Assembly (NCBI GenBank): GCA_020055645.1
Contig: CM034548.1
Coordinates: 27,206,201 to 27,270,200, forward strand
Source of the DNA: Tomocerus qinae
Taxonomy: Eukaryota; Arthropoda; Collembola; Entomobryomorpha; Tomoceridae
Reading direction: 5' to 3'
DNA length: 64,000 nucleotides
Shown: positions 26,701 through 41,700 of the stretch, one piece after another
How positions within the stretch are numbered: the first letter of the stretch is position 1
Layout of the letters: each line of letters begins with the position of its first letter
Program-made: the position numbers and the translations under genes
The notes under the pieces: generated by a model
What the model was told of the DNA's origin: nothing
Databases searched by the model: none
The model's input: only the letters and a program-made list of their open reading frames with translations

Positions 26701-29700
26701 GAGGTATTCACACAAAAGTTAAAATCAAAAGATGGTATCAAAGTATCCTGAATACATGGGATTTTCTATAATTCATAATTCAATCAAGCTTCATTGTATG
26801 TACTTCCACTTTAATCTGTGTGTACGTAAGATACTAATTCCCTTTCCAGAAATATCATTTCAAATATCGTATACTTCGTCATGCAAGTTTTCTCCAAGTT
26901 TGTGTTGGTTATCTACTCTTTACAATCTATAGCATTTTTATCAGTTTTTTACATAATACTACTGTCTAAGCCTGCTATACTATATTTTACTGCAATATAT
27001 TTCATGCCCCTAGTTATCTACTCATACATGTAGATTAGCTACTAGCTGGAGCTTTTGTCTTATAAGAATTTCGTTAATATATCTATAAAATAGGTATCAA
27101 TACGAGCATTATGGACATAGCATTTTGAAACCTCATCTATATTCTAAATACTTCAAACTACGTACCAAACCTGCAGACTAGACACGTTGCCAAAATTGAA
27201 AAGAGCATGTATTATTGCTTAACAATGTCACATATAAGGACAACTGTAATTCATATTTAGGCTATCATTGGATCATCAGATACTGGTTCATTTTGTCCAA
27301 AATTACATTAAATTTAACAAAATACATATTGAAAAATGAGGTTAGATGTTTCTAGGTACCGTCATTGAAGTGCATAAAAATTTTTGATGGTATTTCCCAA
27401 TAATATACTAAATTTAAACATTTTGTAAGCGCAAGTATTTAGTACTTGTGTATATAATTATGAATTATAGCCCAGTTGACTGTGACAGATGTGCAACCAA
27501 CGAATAAAACTATACTATTTAATCTTGATTTATGTATCTGTCTTCATTACGCTATCTTGGAGACTCTGGCCTCTACCTCATTTACTCAATTCTCCATGCC
27601 CCATTGGGATAAGGGAAGGTCTTTATTGTCTTACCTATTTAATTTTAGTGAGTTGGGTGCTCCTGGTATAAAATATCATTAGAAGATATGCATTGTTTCA
27701 CTGGCTCTGTCTGCTACTGCAAATAGACATATCTCAATGCCAAAACGCTGAAAAAGCATCTAAAGTTTGGTGGCTGTTATTTTTGTATAACTAATAATGG
27801 AGTCTTATAAAAGAAATTCAATCAAAATATAGTTTTCAACCAATGGGGATAGAATCCATAGTCATAAGTAAAACGACATTTATCTATAGCCATGCGACTC
27901 GGAGATATTACAAGTACCTAAATGAACTTAATTGGCTCTTACTGTAAGCTAGGAGACAAACTGAGTAACTAAGCGTTCCAACATAAATGCTAATTGAAAG
28001 AGTTGCTCCACGATTGGGCCATGTCTGCCATAAGTACCTCGACAATCTTTATGGAATAGATTCTTACATTGATGCAACTTACATAGTAAATAATGATAAC
28101 TTTTGTCTATATAATCAGCAAAATGAAGGCTGCTATAAACACAGCATTTTATAACAATTATAATTCCCAATTCCATGACACCGCAAATAGTATGTCCAAG
28201 TGTGCAGCAGTATATTGCAATACAAAGGTTAATGGAATATACATGAGCGAGAGTGATTCAATAATAAAACTAAACATGATGACCTTCAAATGTATTTCGA
28301 ATTTAATGCGTAATAATAATAATTAAAGCTGAATATGTGCACATACACTAATTATACAAGGCTGTTTCCAAATCTAATTATTTTTATCTGTAGATAATTT
28401 CCATGATTTCCCCATCCACGTGCCTTGTAACAAAAGACATGCCACTCTGTACTACTTATCCTTACTTTAGTGGCACTGATAGTGCTTATTAGCATTCATT
28501 TTCTATCAATGGTAAAAGTTCTAAATTCTAATCTTTGTAAAAGTCTATAGTGACATGTAATAATTACTTCATGAGGCTAATTGGCAATGCGGAAGTATTT
28601 TTCAAATGTTCAATTCAAAACAACAAAGTAGGCCAATATGAATGCTAATTTATGTTTCAAGTATTATTATGATCAATAAAAATTCATACTCGTGGCTACA
28701 ATTTCTATTGCTACATAGATTGGTATGCATGAAACGTGGGTCTTCCTTTTATGTAACTGGTAATTTGAGAACTTTGTTAGATAAAGTTTTTACTTCCTCA
28801 CCCCACCCAAAAATTGAATAACAAATGGGTTTTTATTTCCTTTCATGAATCATTGTCATATGAAATGTTAAAAGGCAAAGCTATTATTGAAAATTAAAAA
28901 ATAGTTCTTGGGACCTATTTTATTTGTAAAGTATTTAAAATTAGTAAGTATTCACAATTGTACTACCGGTACGTAGTTGCAAGTCGAGTTTAAAATAATT
29001 AACTATACGAGTAAGGAATTGGACACTTACTAAAATTATTACTATTGTAAGAGAATGTTAAAACTGTCATAGAATTAAACTAAAATTGGATAATTTTGGA
29101 AATTGTCTGCTTCCTTTGAAAATTTGTATTTTTTATTTGCCACGTACATTAAATAAAGTAAAAATTAATTTGTTTCGCTATTATTCTGTAATTTACATAA
29201 TTACGGGTCATATTAGGTGCGCTTGCTCTTATTTTTAAAATTTCCAAACCCTTTAAACGTTTGATAGATGTACTCTGCACGAAGCGAGGTTTCTATAACC
29301 AAGGGTTTCTTAATATCAACTCTTATATGTTGATGTGTCGAGATGCTTGAGAAATCTTTGAATGGGGAATATAAAACGTGTAAGAGAAAAGTTTTAAAGA
29401 TTTCGGCTGCCTTTGTAAGAAAAGGACATTACTAACCTGAAGTACCTACATTGTCGACATTGAGGGTTCATTTAGGTATATCTTAGGCCAAATAGAGTTC
29501 CGTAATAAGTAAAGCAGGTAATAATAACGATGTAAAAAGTATGCATAAGGATTGTGAGGGAAGACGCTGAAGGACTCCCGAAATAATCTAAGGCAATGGT
29601 GTATGAAAGATGATAAGAAAGAGCTTTCAGCAACACATAATGAGCTTTCACTTGACGATCCTTGGAATATTTCCTTGTATATCTGTAGCAGGCTCTGGCC

Positions 29701-32700
29701 AAGTTGGAGTGAGGGCTGACTGATATTTTACTCCATTATACTTTCGAGTTTCAACTTAAATGAATAGGATATACTTCAAATTGTAAGTGGCACAAGAGAG
29801 TATATATACTTGCACATGTGGCCATTAGACGAGTATAAGAGAACCTTCTATTTATTTACTTAGCGGGCTGCATTCAGTCAATAGATTCATAATATTATAT
29901 TCATTCCAATAGAAAGTATTTGCATCTAGGAACTGCTCAGTTTTTATAGACTTGAGAAATTTGCTTTTTTAAGAGTTTTTAATAGTTTTAACTATATCTA
30001 CTTATATAAGTTTATTAATTGATAAATTTCATGTGTTCACGACATTCTTATAATCAAAAATCGAACATTTTCCGTTATAAATACTCATTGCGTTTAATTT
30101 CTGCAGAAATTTATCATGAATTCATCAGAGACAATATAGATATTTTATATTATAATATTTATATAAGTATAGTATAGTTATTCTGCTAGGGAATTTAGTT
30201 GTAATGGTATAAAGGATACAAAAGGCATCACAATTTTTTAGATTTGATAATTCAGATGCGAATTTTTTGTGCTTAGATAGATTTGCGAAAGTATATATTT
30301 GAATATAATATAGAGTAGTACTAAATATAATTCAATGAAAATAAATATTTCTAGCTAGGCGTATTCTTTTCGTGATGCTAAGATTACATATACATATATG
30401 TCGCCATTATAGCTTGCATTAGAGATAAAAGTAGTCCACATATAGGGGTATAAACATATATAAGTAGTTCTGGAGACTATGATAATTCTTAGGGACATAC
30501 TTTGAGGTGATTCCAAAATGCTTTAGCTGAATATGAAATTTTTAGCGAAAGTAGATGAAATTCGTCTGAAAGGTTCTTAGCATGAAGTAAGTACGTATGT
30601 ATGTACGTTAGTTCACTTGACTGCTTTCACTTCTCCAGTCGAATTGTCATCGTTAAGATTACTAAGAGCTGATTTATGTGCTTGATGTATATGTCTAAAT
30701 ACACATGCTTCACGCATATAGCGCCACTTTTATATGTCTATACTATTTTCATATGCCTTTTGTGTACACTCTTTCCATTAAGTAATGTACACCTATGTAC
30801 GTTTACGTTTGCGTAGTCTCATTCCACATTCAAAGGACAATAATTCCTCTGCGAAAACGTATTTTCCGTTTATCTATCATTGCTAGGCATGCTTTCTAGC
30901 TTACAAGGGCATCCATGCTTCCATCCCGTGCGACCATTCAGCACACATTCTATACAATCTTGTCCTCCATGAAGTACAAATTGTGTATTGAGTATAAAAG
31001 TTCATAGTGATAAATACATTTTATAGAATGCTCTACTCTTTCGAATGATACCCAAGGGATTTGCGTAGGATGAGCTTTATTTCGTGATGATCTACTCATA
31101 CGAGGACGTCATGTTTCATCTATCCGTACGAAATGAGAGTAAATGGTGACTTCATTAGAGTAAACTGATGAGAAATGATGGGTTTCTATCATCTTGCTTA
31201 CCATCAGTTCACTTGGTAGCAACAAAAAACTTTTCCCCGCATCAATTTACTACTCGATTCTATTATTATGCATTACCCAGTTAAGTTTTACCATCAGGTA
31301 GGCATTATTGTGTATTTATTACGATTTCATTAAAGTGCAGAGGGGAACATTAAAAGTATACCTCCCTAGATGTAACAAGCATTATTTTATTAGCTTCCTA
31401 CGAGTCCAGTTAATTTGTACGCTCAAAGGGACAACGGAAAGGGTGCAATAATGTACGGGGCATTTTGTTATAATATATTTCCCTGCATACGCGACTGTGA
31501 CTGACTGCTGTGTATGAAAGGTAGTGGCAGCTGATGAGGAAAAGTTAGAAACCGTGTTTGTCCATACATATATCTGTCTGTATAATATAAAGGTGGGTTA
31601 TAATGTAATAATAGAGACATTGCATGTTTCCATTTCCTTTAATTTAATTTGGCTTCGAGTCGAAACTCATGGAAAGTGTTCTCATCGTCTGGCTTTGGCT
31701 CTGAACCGAGTTACTCTTATCCAGGTACTCCTATATAAAATTGGTCCTATATAAATACCTACTGTAATAATGTTGTCTCTCTGCGGTACCTAACCTTACT
31801 ATGCTTGCTATAAGGATAATATATACCTAAGTATGTAAGTACATGCACATTTAGCAATGTCATGTTATTTGTAACATGTCTAGTTCTCCACTTCAGAATT
31901 CAGATCACGACAATGAGCAACTATTATTGTAGTAGATATTACATTTGCAAGTTGATTGAGAATTACATCGTCCGGTCGCTCTATTTATGAACAATATAGA
32001 AGAGTAATAACAATACCTAAAACATTTGTGTCTAGATACACTATTGATGTCGTTCAATCCAATTCAAGCAAAATGTTCACTTGTTCCATGTACTTTTGCC
32101 ACTAGAAACCCCGATGTATGTATAAGTCGACAATAATTACTTAGCACGAGAAGATTAAAGCAAACTCATAACTTACTCTACGATTCCACAATACAGAGAA
32201 AAGGAGAGAAATACTCTACAGAAGAAGTCATGCCATTTAAGACTAAGGCTTTAAGACACCTTTACAGAATTACTTGTACTATAAACTGAATTAGCAATTA
32301 GTTACCTACCTTTTCCCAATAACTGTCATTTAGAAATAAATTTTCAGACTTGAAAATAGAACATTGTAAGCAGTTTAAAGAGGAGTTGGCTAGAGAAAAC
32401 TGAGTAGACGACAGAGAAATACAAGAGATTGACACGAACGACAAATGGAGGAAAGATTTAGTCTAATCCAGAGTAGTCAAGAGTTAGAAACGAGCTAGTT
32501 TAGTCTACTCGCAGCAACGGATACCAAGAATGAGAGAGAAAGAGGATTACCACAAAACAATAGATAGTATTTGTGATAACAGCTTGTAACCTGAGCTACT
32601 AAGTACGTGACTCACTCTACATTCGAATGAATTAGATAGCTGTAGTATATAATTAGGAAGACGAACCCAACAGGTTTTGAATGAAGAGCATTTAGAGACA

Positions 32701-35700
32701 GATAGAAAGTGGAGATTAGTAAAAGATGAGAAATAAACTGTGAAATGACTACTACGAGGGAAAATAGAAAGTAGAGAAAGTGTGACATCTGACAAAGTTG
32801 TACGTAGAAAGTAAAGTAGCATTTAGATAGATTTTCTACGATAGACTATTTACGTAGGTAGATGAATTGTGAGTGATTCATTGAGTCATATTTGAGTCTT
32901 TCTTACCGATGCCGGATAACGTTGCCTCATCACTGCCACAATTGAATCCTAGGTTGACTTGCATACAAGAGGAAGAATGCATGGTCGGCTTACCTGAAAT
33001 AAGATAACATAATCACACGACCCATCACATGTCACTTTCCTTAACAAACCTCTCCAGTACTCTCTCCACCACAAATCTACAATTCTTATACATCCTATTA
33101 TATAATACTCTAGCTACTCAAATCAAATCATTTCTCCGTGTACATATACCATGCCATGCCACTACTCATACCAAATACACTTAGTCAGGTTAGGTCGTAA
33201 GTATACTTACTATTGTTCATACTACTTATCTCTTCGTCCATTCGGGAGAAAGTCATGCCGAGTATTTTTCATTAGCCCATCCATCCATTCAGCTAACTAC
33301 TTAATCAGTAATTAAACCAGTAAAGTAAATATACAAAATTAAGTACCCCTAAATTCCCTCCTACTTAGTATCATATTACATCCTGTACAAAACTTTAATA
33401 ATGCCCCTAAATCTAGGCATATACATATAATATGATGTATAATACCTACCACACACAAAGTAACCCATGGTAAAAGAAATTAAAAGTTTCACATATGAGT
33501 AGCTACTTTCCATACCAGTATACACTTACAAAACAAAATTGGATATAGTAATAAGCAATAATAGCTACATAGCCAGAGCTGAAACGACGCAAAAATAGTT
33601 TAGCGACGGAGTACTCATTTTAACAGAAAATAGGTAGGTAGCTATGCCATACAACGTTATGCTGTTCTGCATAGCTCACTCGTGAAACTCCTCCATCCAA
33701 TTTACACAAAAGCAATTGTCCCTGCACGTAAGCAAGTCAGAAACATTATTTCATGTAACTGGTACATCTAATATATTTATATATCTTGATGTAGAATATA
33801 CTTTGCTCAAGGTAAAACTACAAAAGAAGAAACTGATCAAAATAGACTATTGTTTTGGTTAAGAGGTATGGACTCTTTTGCAAAATTTTAGAATTAAAAG
33901 CTTAGAGTTCACGAAAGGCTACTTATAATTATTTTAAAATGCATAACAGACTATTAGAAATATACTCTTTACCTTTAACATAATTTTTTAAGTGAGCTCT
34001 TCAGGAGGACACATAAGTACATTTACTAGGTACTGTACTACCTGGCCATATTATTATAAATGGCGAAGATAGTTTTACCTAAATTGATGCAGTTAAAGTT
34101 TCAATAATTGATGTAGCACTGCGAATTTGACATTCTTTATAAACACGGAGATAAAAAGTAGGTAACATTTTGGGTGGAAAATGCCTTCAATAAGTTAGAG
34201 TTACCAAGTTTTTTTATTCTCATCGCATTTGCTTTGCATTTTAAGATGGGCCCATATTTAATAAAAAAAAAGTTATCATTGTAAACTATGGGAATTTCTT
34301 TAATGGAAATAATAACTCTTGATAAATGCGAAAAAGTCTTGGAAGAATAAATATGAGAGTGGCTACTTAGTAAATGTTTTCTTATTGTTATTGAATTATA
34401 TGCAGAAGTGCCACGGAGGAGCACGGAGAACATGTCGGGAGTGTAGTAGATGTCTGTCAGAGGCAAAAAGGTTTTCTTACTTTCTTTAGCCTTTTTACAT
34501 AGACAAGATACTAGCAGAGGGAAAAGGATATGAAATACGGGTCTTGTTTGCGCTGCAGGAAAGTGCATTTCAACGTATAAGACTAAACGAGCTCTGGTTG
34601 AATCTAGGATTTTATTCCGCCAGGGAGTTCTGTGCACCAGTTCAATTTCCAAGCTAAGCAAAGCTAAACTAACCACTACAAATCGGAGTCCAAGCCACCT
34701 TATATGAAAATCGTGAGCGGACAAAAGTCCTGATGCTCTTTCTCTTCTACTTAGACATTTTTTGTAGGTACCTTGCTAGTACAGCCTCTATATGGGAGAG
34801 CTTAGCTGTTGAAATTGTTCGGAAAGGTATATAATACATAAAATACCTAATACATCCCCGCCTCAGAAATGTTTGTACATATTATGTAGAACCTTCAGCA
34901 AGACAGAGTGTATGAGCAAGTTCTGTACTATTCTGCGCCGTAAAGCCCGAATTTCCTCAATAGGAAATAACCACTTTGTCTGTGGGAGATCAAATTAAAA
35001 TGTACAGGAAGGAATTTTAAGAAATTTCCACAGGTAAATAGAGAAAATAGAAAAGGAAATGAGACTTTTGGCTGTTTAATGGAGTTATGAGATTACAAAT
35101 GAGAAAATTCTAAGACTTGAGACTTAATTTCATTAAGGATTTAATTAAGGAAATGGTATTTACAGTTTTGAGAAATACTAAATGGGTATATACGGCAGGA
35201 AGGAAAGTATTGTAGTTAGGTTGGATGGGATTTGCCTAACATAACATAGCTAAGTAGAAGGCGAGGTTTTGTAAAGGAGGATATAGTAGAGTTACATAAA
35301 TAGAGAACACAGACACATGCATTGGGCAGAGAGTGTATTAATAATAGTGAGAAAGTTGACTTGTCTGACTGGCTGTGTAAGGGACGAAGAATATTTCTGA
35401 GCACGGACTAAGTAGGAGCAGAGCAGGACAGACGGAGAGAGAATTAAGCGAATGTAGCAGGAGAAGAGAAGGAAATAAATGGGACTATGGAAGCGTGAAT
35501 CAGAGGATCCATGGAAACGAGGGAAAACATTCCTGGTTGCCCCAAAACTCGTGGAAATAAAATAAACCGACTCTTTCTCTCAAACTTGCCATTACAGTTC
35601 ATACATACGTACGCTCCCTGCATTGCTCAGCTTTTCTTTTCTTTGCCTCCTCCAAGTGAGTGACTGAGTGAGCAAAAGAGTGTCTACTCATAATATATTA

Positions 35701-38700
35701 GCACAACGGAATAAAACCGACGAGTATGCAGTACAGACTAAGTAGTTGTGTGGCCAGCGACAGTATGTACTTATCTCGTATGTATAATATGCTGGGTGAG
35801 AGAGACACGCTCATTTGCCAACTCAACTATAATATGTAAACACACTCACTCACTCACTCTCTCACATTATTATATGCACAAAATTCTAACATAACTGAGT
35901 ACACAATAATATTATTTATACAGCTTAAGCATTTATCTAAATCTACCTTCCTACATACTTGCACATAACGTCTGAGAAGATGTCAAAGTGAGACCTTTAG
36001 GTATTAAGTAATAGTTGTGTATAATATTACATACAATTGTGTACATTATTATTATGTACTTACTTAGATATACCTACGACAGCATAGCCAACAGGATCTC
36101 ATCTTTTATGTACAGCGCTCCCGCTATATACTAGTAGTACATACCTACATGTAAGTATATGTATGCAAGTGGATAGGAATACATGGAGCGTACAATGTAG
36201 ACACCACACCACTGTGCTATCTACTATTGATAGGTAAGACCTCCAGTTAGTGCCTGGCCGAGGCCTGTACCACACTTAACGACTATAACGATATAAGTAC
36301 TACAATGTATATGTATGTAAAAGGAGAAGATAGACGGGAGAAAAAGCTCTTATTTATCTTCGACTTTCTCTTACTTTAAGGGCGCAGATAGCTGGCTATT
36401 ATAGACACTGGCAGCCACTCGAATAAATGTATGTATGTATTTACATAGCCTGATATTACATGACATAACATAATAACAGAGTACATAGTCGTGAAACTAA
36501 CGCAACGTGAAAGCTACATCGTAATAGACAGGAACACGAGAAGAAAGGACAGAGAAAGGAGGAGGACGACGACGGACTGCCATATTAATGTACAAAAGCT
36601 TGTCTATCTCGCTATAGAAATATATGCATTCACTCAATGCCTTGCTCTCATTCCCATTTCTGGGGAAATGAACTGAAATAAACGAAGACAAGACAAGACA
36701 CCATGCCCACATACATATAAGTATGCTGCACTTCATCTCATTACTCCTCTGCTCCACATACGCTTCTTTTCCCAAAATATTACAAATGTACGTAGCAGTG
36801 CATTTAATATGAGTCAAACTCAACTTTACTACTTACTAGAACTTTCAAGTTACATTTATGGCGGAAAGGTAAGTAAATCTTATCGTTAGATATGCATATT
36901 ATTTATGTCCCTATATTCTCCCTTGTAGCAAAATGTATTTTGTAAATATATAATTTACGCGTTATACGCTCATATAACTATTGGAGACGTACTTACATAA
37001 TAATGCAAACATATGCAGACCATCTATAAAATCCTGAGGATATAAAGCACTCTATATAAGTAAATAGCAATATAGTACTGGTTTGCAAAGTAAGTGGATA
37101 TAGTGCTATATGCATGGGAAGAGATAGAAAGCGGAGAGAGGCAAGGCCTAGTGAAACAAATGGGAGCTTCCAACAAAACTAACTGCCACTTCACATTCAC
37201 AGACTCCTATTAGATAGCCTTAGCTTGAGCTCAATGCATGTTTGTTAATGCTGCAGGCGGCCTGTACTAGAAACACTACAGAATAAAACATAACAAGATA
37301 TGCTCACTCCAAATACTAAATACATTAGTCAATCAGTCAGAGACTACGTTTTCAACTATAGTCTGTCACCACTACGGGGGAATTCACTAATATTACATAC
37401 ACACCGTCAGACCCTCATTTGCTACCCGTCCTACTAAAATCTAAAATATTCATTCAATTTTAAACCCTTATTTTATTTTTGCAGGCAGGCTTAATTTAAA
37501 AAAAGGAAATAAACCTACTACATAGATAGTTTTTATTTGAAGTATTCACAAGCAAGTGCATGGCAGAGTTAGTATGAGGTAGGGCAGTATTCGGAGATAT
37601 ATGGTGTGTGTACAGTGAAGAGTTAGGAGAGAGAGAGGGCACATGACACAATGCAATGCAATACTCAATGAAATAGTCACACTCAGCACTCACCAACTAT
37701 TGTAAATACTCATGGTTGAGAGGACTAGAAACATGTCTCAAAATTCGTTGCTAATAGTGTGCATGTATGTCCACTTCCACAAAATATGTAATGCGATGTA
37801 CTGCATCACAGTACTACAGTTTGTGCTAGTATGCATTGCATATACATTATAGATACATAGCGTACCTTTCTTGCTGGAAATGCAGAACAGAATATTATGC
37901 TATGTGAGTCTTCCCATCATTCCTCCGCTTTCCCCTATTTTCACCATTCAAATGTCGTCCACTTGTCAACTACTACATGGAGAATGTTTTCTGAAACTAC
38001 TCTTCACTCCAATTCGCAAGAGCGAGTGGAAGTCTCTATCCCTTCTATGAATCTAACCTTTATATATATCCACATTGTAAGTGGCTAATTTATATGGAAG
38101 AACTTCAAGTAGATATGCAAGTGTATACAGCTATCTCTGACTGACTGTATTGTGCAAACATTTTATCCATGTGCTCAACTCAATGCTACAGACAAACATG
38201 GGCTTCTACATAGCAGAAGGGTAAACTTGAGTTTGGGATACAACAGCGAGTTCGTACTTATTCATTAGAATACTCAATCAGTACAGAACGAAGGATATCA
38301 TCGCATTATTAAGTACCTACCTACACACTTTATCATTCTTCATCTTTCTACCCTCCTAAACATTTGATTTGGAAACCTCTCGACATTATCTCCATTATAA
38401 CTAATATAATTGCGTCTATTGCCCACGAGAATAATATCTTTTTCAAATTAGTTAGGAGCTAGTTTAATATTGTTCAGTTAGTATAAAACTCTTGGTAGTT
38501 GTGATTTGAAAAATAAAATTTGGTTAAATCCGTGTTAACACAACTGCTGAGATTGAGATATTACTTGAAGGTCAAATTGACGAATTAATGAGTTTCGTTT
38601 AAAACTATTTATTTATTTTGCAAAGCTCGGAAACTGTTTTGCAATTTTGACTTTGTTTATGCTAACATAGAATGTTAGATTAATGTTGCAGCACAAAAGC

Positions 38701-41700
38701 TAAAAACAAAATTTGTTTTTGCGGAATAAATTGTGGCTTTCATACAAAACAAGTTTTCATGTACAGGAGAAACTACAAATTTGTTTGGCGAGGAGATTAT
38801 TTTGATTAGAGTGAACAGTAATTTAGCATAAAATATTTAACCGCTATATTTACTATTTGATAATGGTCATCGAAGCCGCAGAGTCATTGTAACGGAAAAT
38901 TGTTTTGCAGGGATAAAAAGTTGTTTGCAAGTTAGCAAATGATAAAATGACTTTACGATGATGCACATTAATGCATTAGTATAGAGAATAAAAAGTTTGT
39001 GTGATAAAAAGTGACAAAGTGCATGAAAAAAAGGAGAGAAATGTTTACAAGGGGGATTACTGATGCACTTGTGCAGTAAATGCTTGCATATAGACCTATT
39101 GAATAGTTTAGAGCAGTGGTTCATTTCTATTTTTTGTGTTGGCATAACTGAGTGTGTCTGGCCTTTGAATAATATGTGAAGACAAGTCAGAGGAAATAAG
39201 TAAAGGATGAAGTTGTGGTATGGAAATAATATGGGGGAAGAGAGTTCCCACAAGACAGAGAATAGTCTCTTTAATTAGAGATATTTCTAGCGTTATGGAA
39301 CAATTTCCCAGGCGTCAAACCCCATCTGGGTCTTCCCAGAAACTCAAACAGCCCCGAAATTAAGTTTTTAGTCAGATGTAATTAATCGTCTCCTGGCTTT
39401 CTCTCACTCCAGCCATCAACTTCATCGAATGAATTGTGCCGTTCACTTGTGCACGCCTGTTTTCCGCTGTCCCATTCTAGCATTTTACAGCACGGACCTG
39501 CATCCTAAATAGCACTGTCTTCTGCACTAAGACTTTTCATACACTACTGCAACCAAATACATACTATAAACATATTTATGGATGTACTTTTATATTATTA
39601 TAGGGACCTCTAACCTACAGAACATTCTACGTGGACATTCTTTTAATATTCTTCTCTTCTAGAGAATACAAATCGTATAAATATAGATCAGTTATTATAG
39701 CGTCGTCATGCCCATCTACTATGCATAAGAATAAATAGTAGCACGCAATAGAGAAGGATATAATAAGTGTATTAGGTATATATTAGTGCATTTAGAGCTT
39801 AGCGTGGATTGGGCAGTATGGACCTAGCTAATATTATCGTCGTGGTACTAACTACTAACTAGTGTAACATTACCACAACGACTACAAATACATATCCATA
39901 GAATTCTTTGTTGTGCTGCTGCACCAGTCGGGGTGGCCGTCGTAGTACATGGCAATCTGAAATAACGTTTACTTAACGCTTCTATTCCCTTTGGTTGCCG
40001 ACTCCGTTACATAGAAATAAACAAAGCTTCTCTGCAGAAAGGAAATGAGAGCATAGCGAAACGAAGCGTAAGGAGCTCACATCAACTCTCTTTCTCCGGA
40101 GGAGCTTTCTCCGTGAAAGCTAGTCGTATTTACTAATGGAGCAGAAGGAGAGAAAGTGCCTTCCAAAGGAAAGCAAGCCAAGTCAGAGCCAACCAACGCA
40201 ACAAAGTTAACTGAATCGAAGAGGGACAACTAAATTGAGACTTCATTGCTTTTCCCATAGTAAATTCTACAGGAACTCTTACTTATTACCAAACCAAACC
40301 AACTTCAGTTATTCTAAAAGCGGATCGAGTATTTAGCGACAAACTGCAAACAAGTCATCCACTCTCTCCACTAACGTCCTCACTTTGTTTCACCATCTGC
40401 ACATACACATACATATATACTTTATAGGTAGACAGATATTAGGTAGGTATCTATTTATTACTACCTACACAGGACTATTACTTCTTTCATTTTCCCATAA
40501 TACTCTTCTATCACCCAGATATACAGTGGACGTCATATACATTGACCTATACACTAATATAGGCTAATTTAAACTAACCATTTCTTCAGTGTGAAAATAT
40601 ACGACCAGTGTGGGCTATACCAACTTTGGACTATAATCCACACATTATTTAAATGCAATGCTTAAGACTGCTAAATATATACTCCGTTCACAATGTACGT
40701 AATAACTTATTACGTATATTGTAGACATAAGAGGATGGAATTCAACCAACGGCTAGGTATTTATTACTACTCTTTGCGTCACTAACCGACTAGGTACTTT
40801 ATCTATCTGGATATCGAAAAGCATGAAAGTGCTTTTTATAAACACGTTTATACACCTACTAGGTAATCCGAGTAGGTACCAAAATAGCTATTTATTCATG
40901 GATAGTGTGCGTAGACATTAGTCTATTCTTATATAAATTACTCTAATATCGCCATAGTCCGTTCAGAATTGCTTCAAAACCTGAGATACAGAGCCACAAC
41001 ATTTTATAGTTGAGTAATTAATGAGTGAGTGGGAGCCCCTGCAAAAGGTTCGTAAACTAAACATCTGACTGCAGTGCCTACTCCTAACCTATACAATTTA
41101 TTGGGACAAGGAAAAATAAAATGTAGCCAAGAACAATTTCTTTTCCCTCAGGTTGACCGAATTGAAATTCTACGAGATACACGATACAAACAATTCTTTG
41201 AATCTTTTACATCTAGCTTCCTTCTTAACTCTTAATTCTTTTACTTCTAGCTTCCTTCTTAACTCTTAATTCTTTTACTTCTAGCTTCCTTCTTAACTGT
41301 TAATTATTTTACTTCTAGCTTCCTCCTTAACTGTTAATTCTTTTATCTCTATATTTGAGACGAAAATTGGGAGTAAGATAGAATGATGGATCCCAAGTTC
41401 TTGTGTCTTTGAGACAGTTATTGTTGGGTGCTAACTCGACTTTACCGACCTTAGGGATTTAAAGATCAGTCCAGACTACTACTAGTACTTATTAGCCATT
41501 TCCACTTGTGCTTTGCATTGTATAGAAAATTAATGATGCACTTACAATTCGTGTTAAATTTATCTAATCACATTTTAATACCAATCCCAAAACATTGGAT
41601 TTGAATATTTGATCATTGGGCTTCGATTTATTATTCTTAGGCATGTCAATATGCACTGAATATAATATTCTGTCTGTACGGGTGTCTAATTGGAGCATTT

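Noticed and set aside
34137-34724. 195-codon minus-strand frame
   Set aside because: No recognisable domain, AT-driven composition and no splice signals; likely a chance frame, or at best a decayed element.
38867-39253. 128-codon minus-strand frame
   Set aside because: Leu/His/Phe-rich chance frame in AT-rich intron with no acceptor, donor or domain.
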